A stretch of 5,919 bases of DNA from Gammaproteobacteria bacterium GWE2_37_16 (GTDB lineage: Bacteria; Pseudomonadota; Gammaproteobacteria; UBA9339): assembly GCA_001801285.1 (NCBI GenBank), contig MGXG01000007.1, forward strand, positions 1-5,919, read 5' to 3'. Made by a program: the position numbers and the translations under genes. The notes below the pieces were generated by a model. The model saw only the letters and a program-made list of their open reading frames with translations, was not told where the DNA came from and made no database searches. This document shows positions 5,497 to 5,919 of this stretch, piece after piece; position 1 is the first letter of the stretch, and the number at the start of each line of letters is the position of its first letter.

Positions 5497-5636
5497 GGTT
5501 AGCACAAATAGACTCGAGCAGTTTGGATTTTCCGCTAGGCGGCAACGAGTCGAGTTTGAGGAGTGTATTGGACATACATGACTCAAACGAGCGAGAAAGC
5601 CAACAACGCGGAAAACCAAAATGCGAAGAGTATACA
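5481..5636 (-). repeat. Long-hairpin repeat, copy B, inverted relative to copy A
   Basis: This is the second copy of the element at 3424-3574, roughly three quarters identical by eye over the core when reversed. Pairings are ACTC/GAGT (5512-5515/5628-5631), GC/GC (5518-5519/5623-5624), TTTGG/CCAAA (5522-5526/5616-5620), TTTTCCGC/GCGGAAAA (5528-5535/5608-5615, one bulged A at 5527), GTTTGAG/CTCAAAC (5554-5560/5582-5588) and the apex TGTAT/ATACA (5564-5568/5574-5578). Stem positions match copy A, while many stem bases differ in both arms together. It lies between the divergent 324-codon gene and rimI. Its edge carries the proposed -35 of the former. A short minus-strand ORF across it is spurious. 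Confidence 0.8.
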
Positions 5637-5706
5637 TGATAGATATCACTTGGTTTCTTTGATAGATGTAAAAAACATATCTTCTGGTTAAATATATATT
5701 AAATCA

Positions 5707-5919
5707 ATGAATGATAGCATAATAAAATCTTCACATACTCACAACCAAAAAATACTTTTACGCGCCACAACAAATCGCGAGCTTTCTTCGCTTGCCAAAT
5801 TGGAAAACGCTAACCAGATCAGCCCTTGGTCAAAGGACATGTTGCAAAGTAGCCTTAATGCTGGTGACCAAATTTGGGTTTTGGAAAAAGAAAAAAATTC
5901 CGTTAAATCAATCATCGGC
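5707..5919 (+). CDS. rimI: RimI-like GNAT N-acetyltransferase, 5' part only
   Basis: The reading frame is open from the ATG at 5707 to the window end (71 codons) with no stop. RimI acetylates the N-terminal alanine of ribosomal protein S18 using acetyl-CoA. The visible part has the family's opening: KILLRATTNRELSSLAKLE (15-33), then the RimI-typical ISPWSKDMLQSSL (38-50), then IWVLEKE (56-62). The acetyl-CoA-binding RxxGxG/A motif would lie beyond the window, so a related GNAT cannot be excluded. About a dozen residues precede the first strand, more than in many RimI proteins. A second ATG at 5711 is out of frame and stops after three codons, so 5707 is the choice. No strong Shine-Dalgarno or clear promoter is visible in 5637-5706. 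Confidence 0.72.
   Translation, partial: MNDSIIKSSHTHNQKILLRATTNRELSSLAKLENANQISPWSKDMLQSSLNAGDQIWVLEKEKNSVKSIIG

Noticed and set aside
3424..5636. The two flanking repeats as a CRISPR array or toxin-antitoxin module
   Set aside because: There are only two copies, 2 kb apart and in opposite orientation, with no spacers and no cas genes. The two proteins are too large and too disordered for a typical toxin-antitoxin pair, and they do not overlap.
5458..5649. A 63-codon minus-strand ORF across repeat copy B
   Set aside because: It lies wholly in the hairpin repeat, has no ribosome site and no protein-like composition. Copy A does not keep the same frame open.

Overview
This is an AT-rich gammaproteobacterial window. 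It holds conserved housekeeping genes at both ends and an accessory segment in the middle-right. The gene set and protein types (SecB, GpsA, Lgt, an RppH-type Nudix hydrolase, RimI), the low GC, the dispersed hairpin repeats and two low-complexity proteins that look like secreted effectors suggest a host-associated member of the Legionellales/Coxiellaceae or a relative. That placement is inference from gene style, not a measured phylogeny.

Layout. Positions 16-1596 (+) carry secB followed by gpsA, a common proteobacterial pair. Positions 1935-3315 (-) carry rppH followed by lgt, transcribed toward gpsA. The convergent gap (1597-1934) holds an 80-bp REP/MITE-like element with two perfect hairpins inside an 11-bp terminal inverted repeat. 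The last codons of lgt lie in three tandem copies of an octamer, and the middle-frame TGA of one copy is the stop codon. Positions 3607-5420 (-) carry two unrecognised genes of 218 and 324 codons. The second protein is Ser-rich at its N terminus and has two proline runs near its C terminus. At 5707 a + strand gene starts that looks like rimI and runs off the window.

The most interesting structure is the accessory segment. Its two genes have nearly the same 5' leader: an AT-rich block, an extended Shine-Dalgarno complementary to the 16S tail, and ATGAT. They are bracketed by two divergent copies, in opposite orientation, of a roughly 145-bp repeat (about 3424-3574 and 5481-5636). Each copy folds into a long imperfect hairpin. 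Where the copies differ, several differences are compensatory, so the pairing is kept although the sequence changes. This suggests an element family held at the level of structure, and possibly a unit of insertion or recombination that brought in the two genes.

The housekeeping genes serve protein export and envelope building: SecB delivers preproteins to the Sec translocase, GpsA makes glycerol-3-phosphate for phospholipids, and Lgt uses phosphatidylglycerol to lipidate lipoproteins. RppH starts mRNA decay and RimI acetylates ribosomal protein S18. No function can be assigned to the two accessory genes from sequence alone. Secreted effector proteins are the leading guess.
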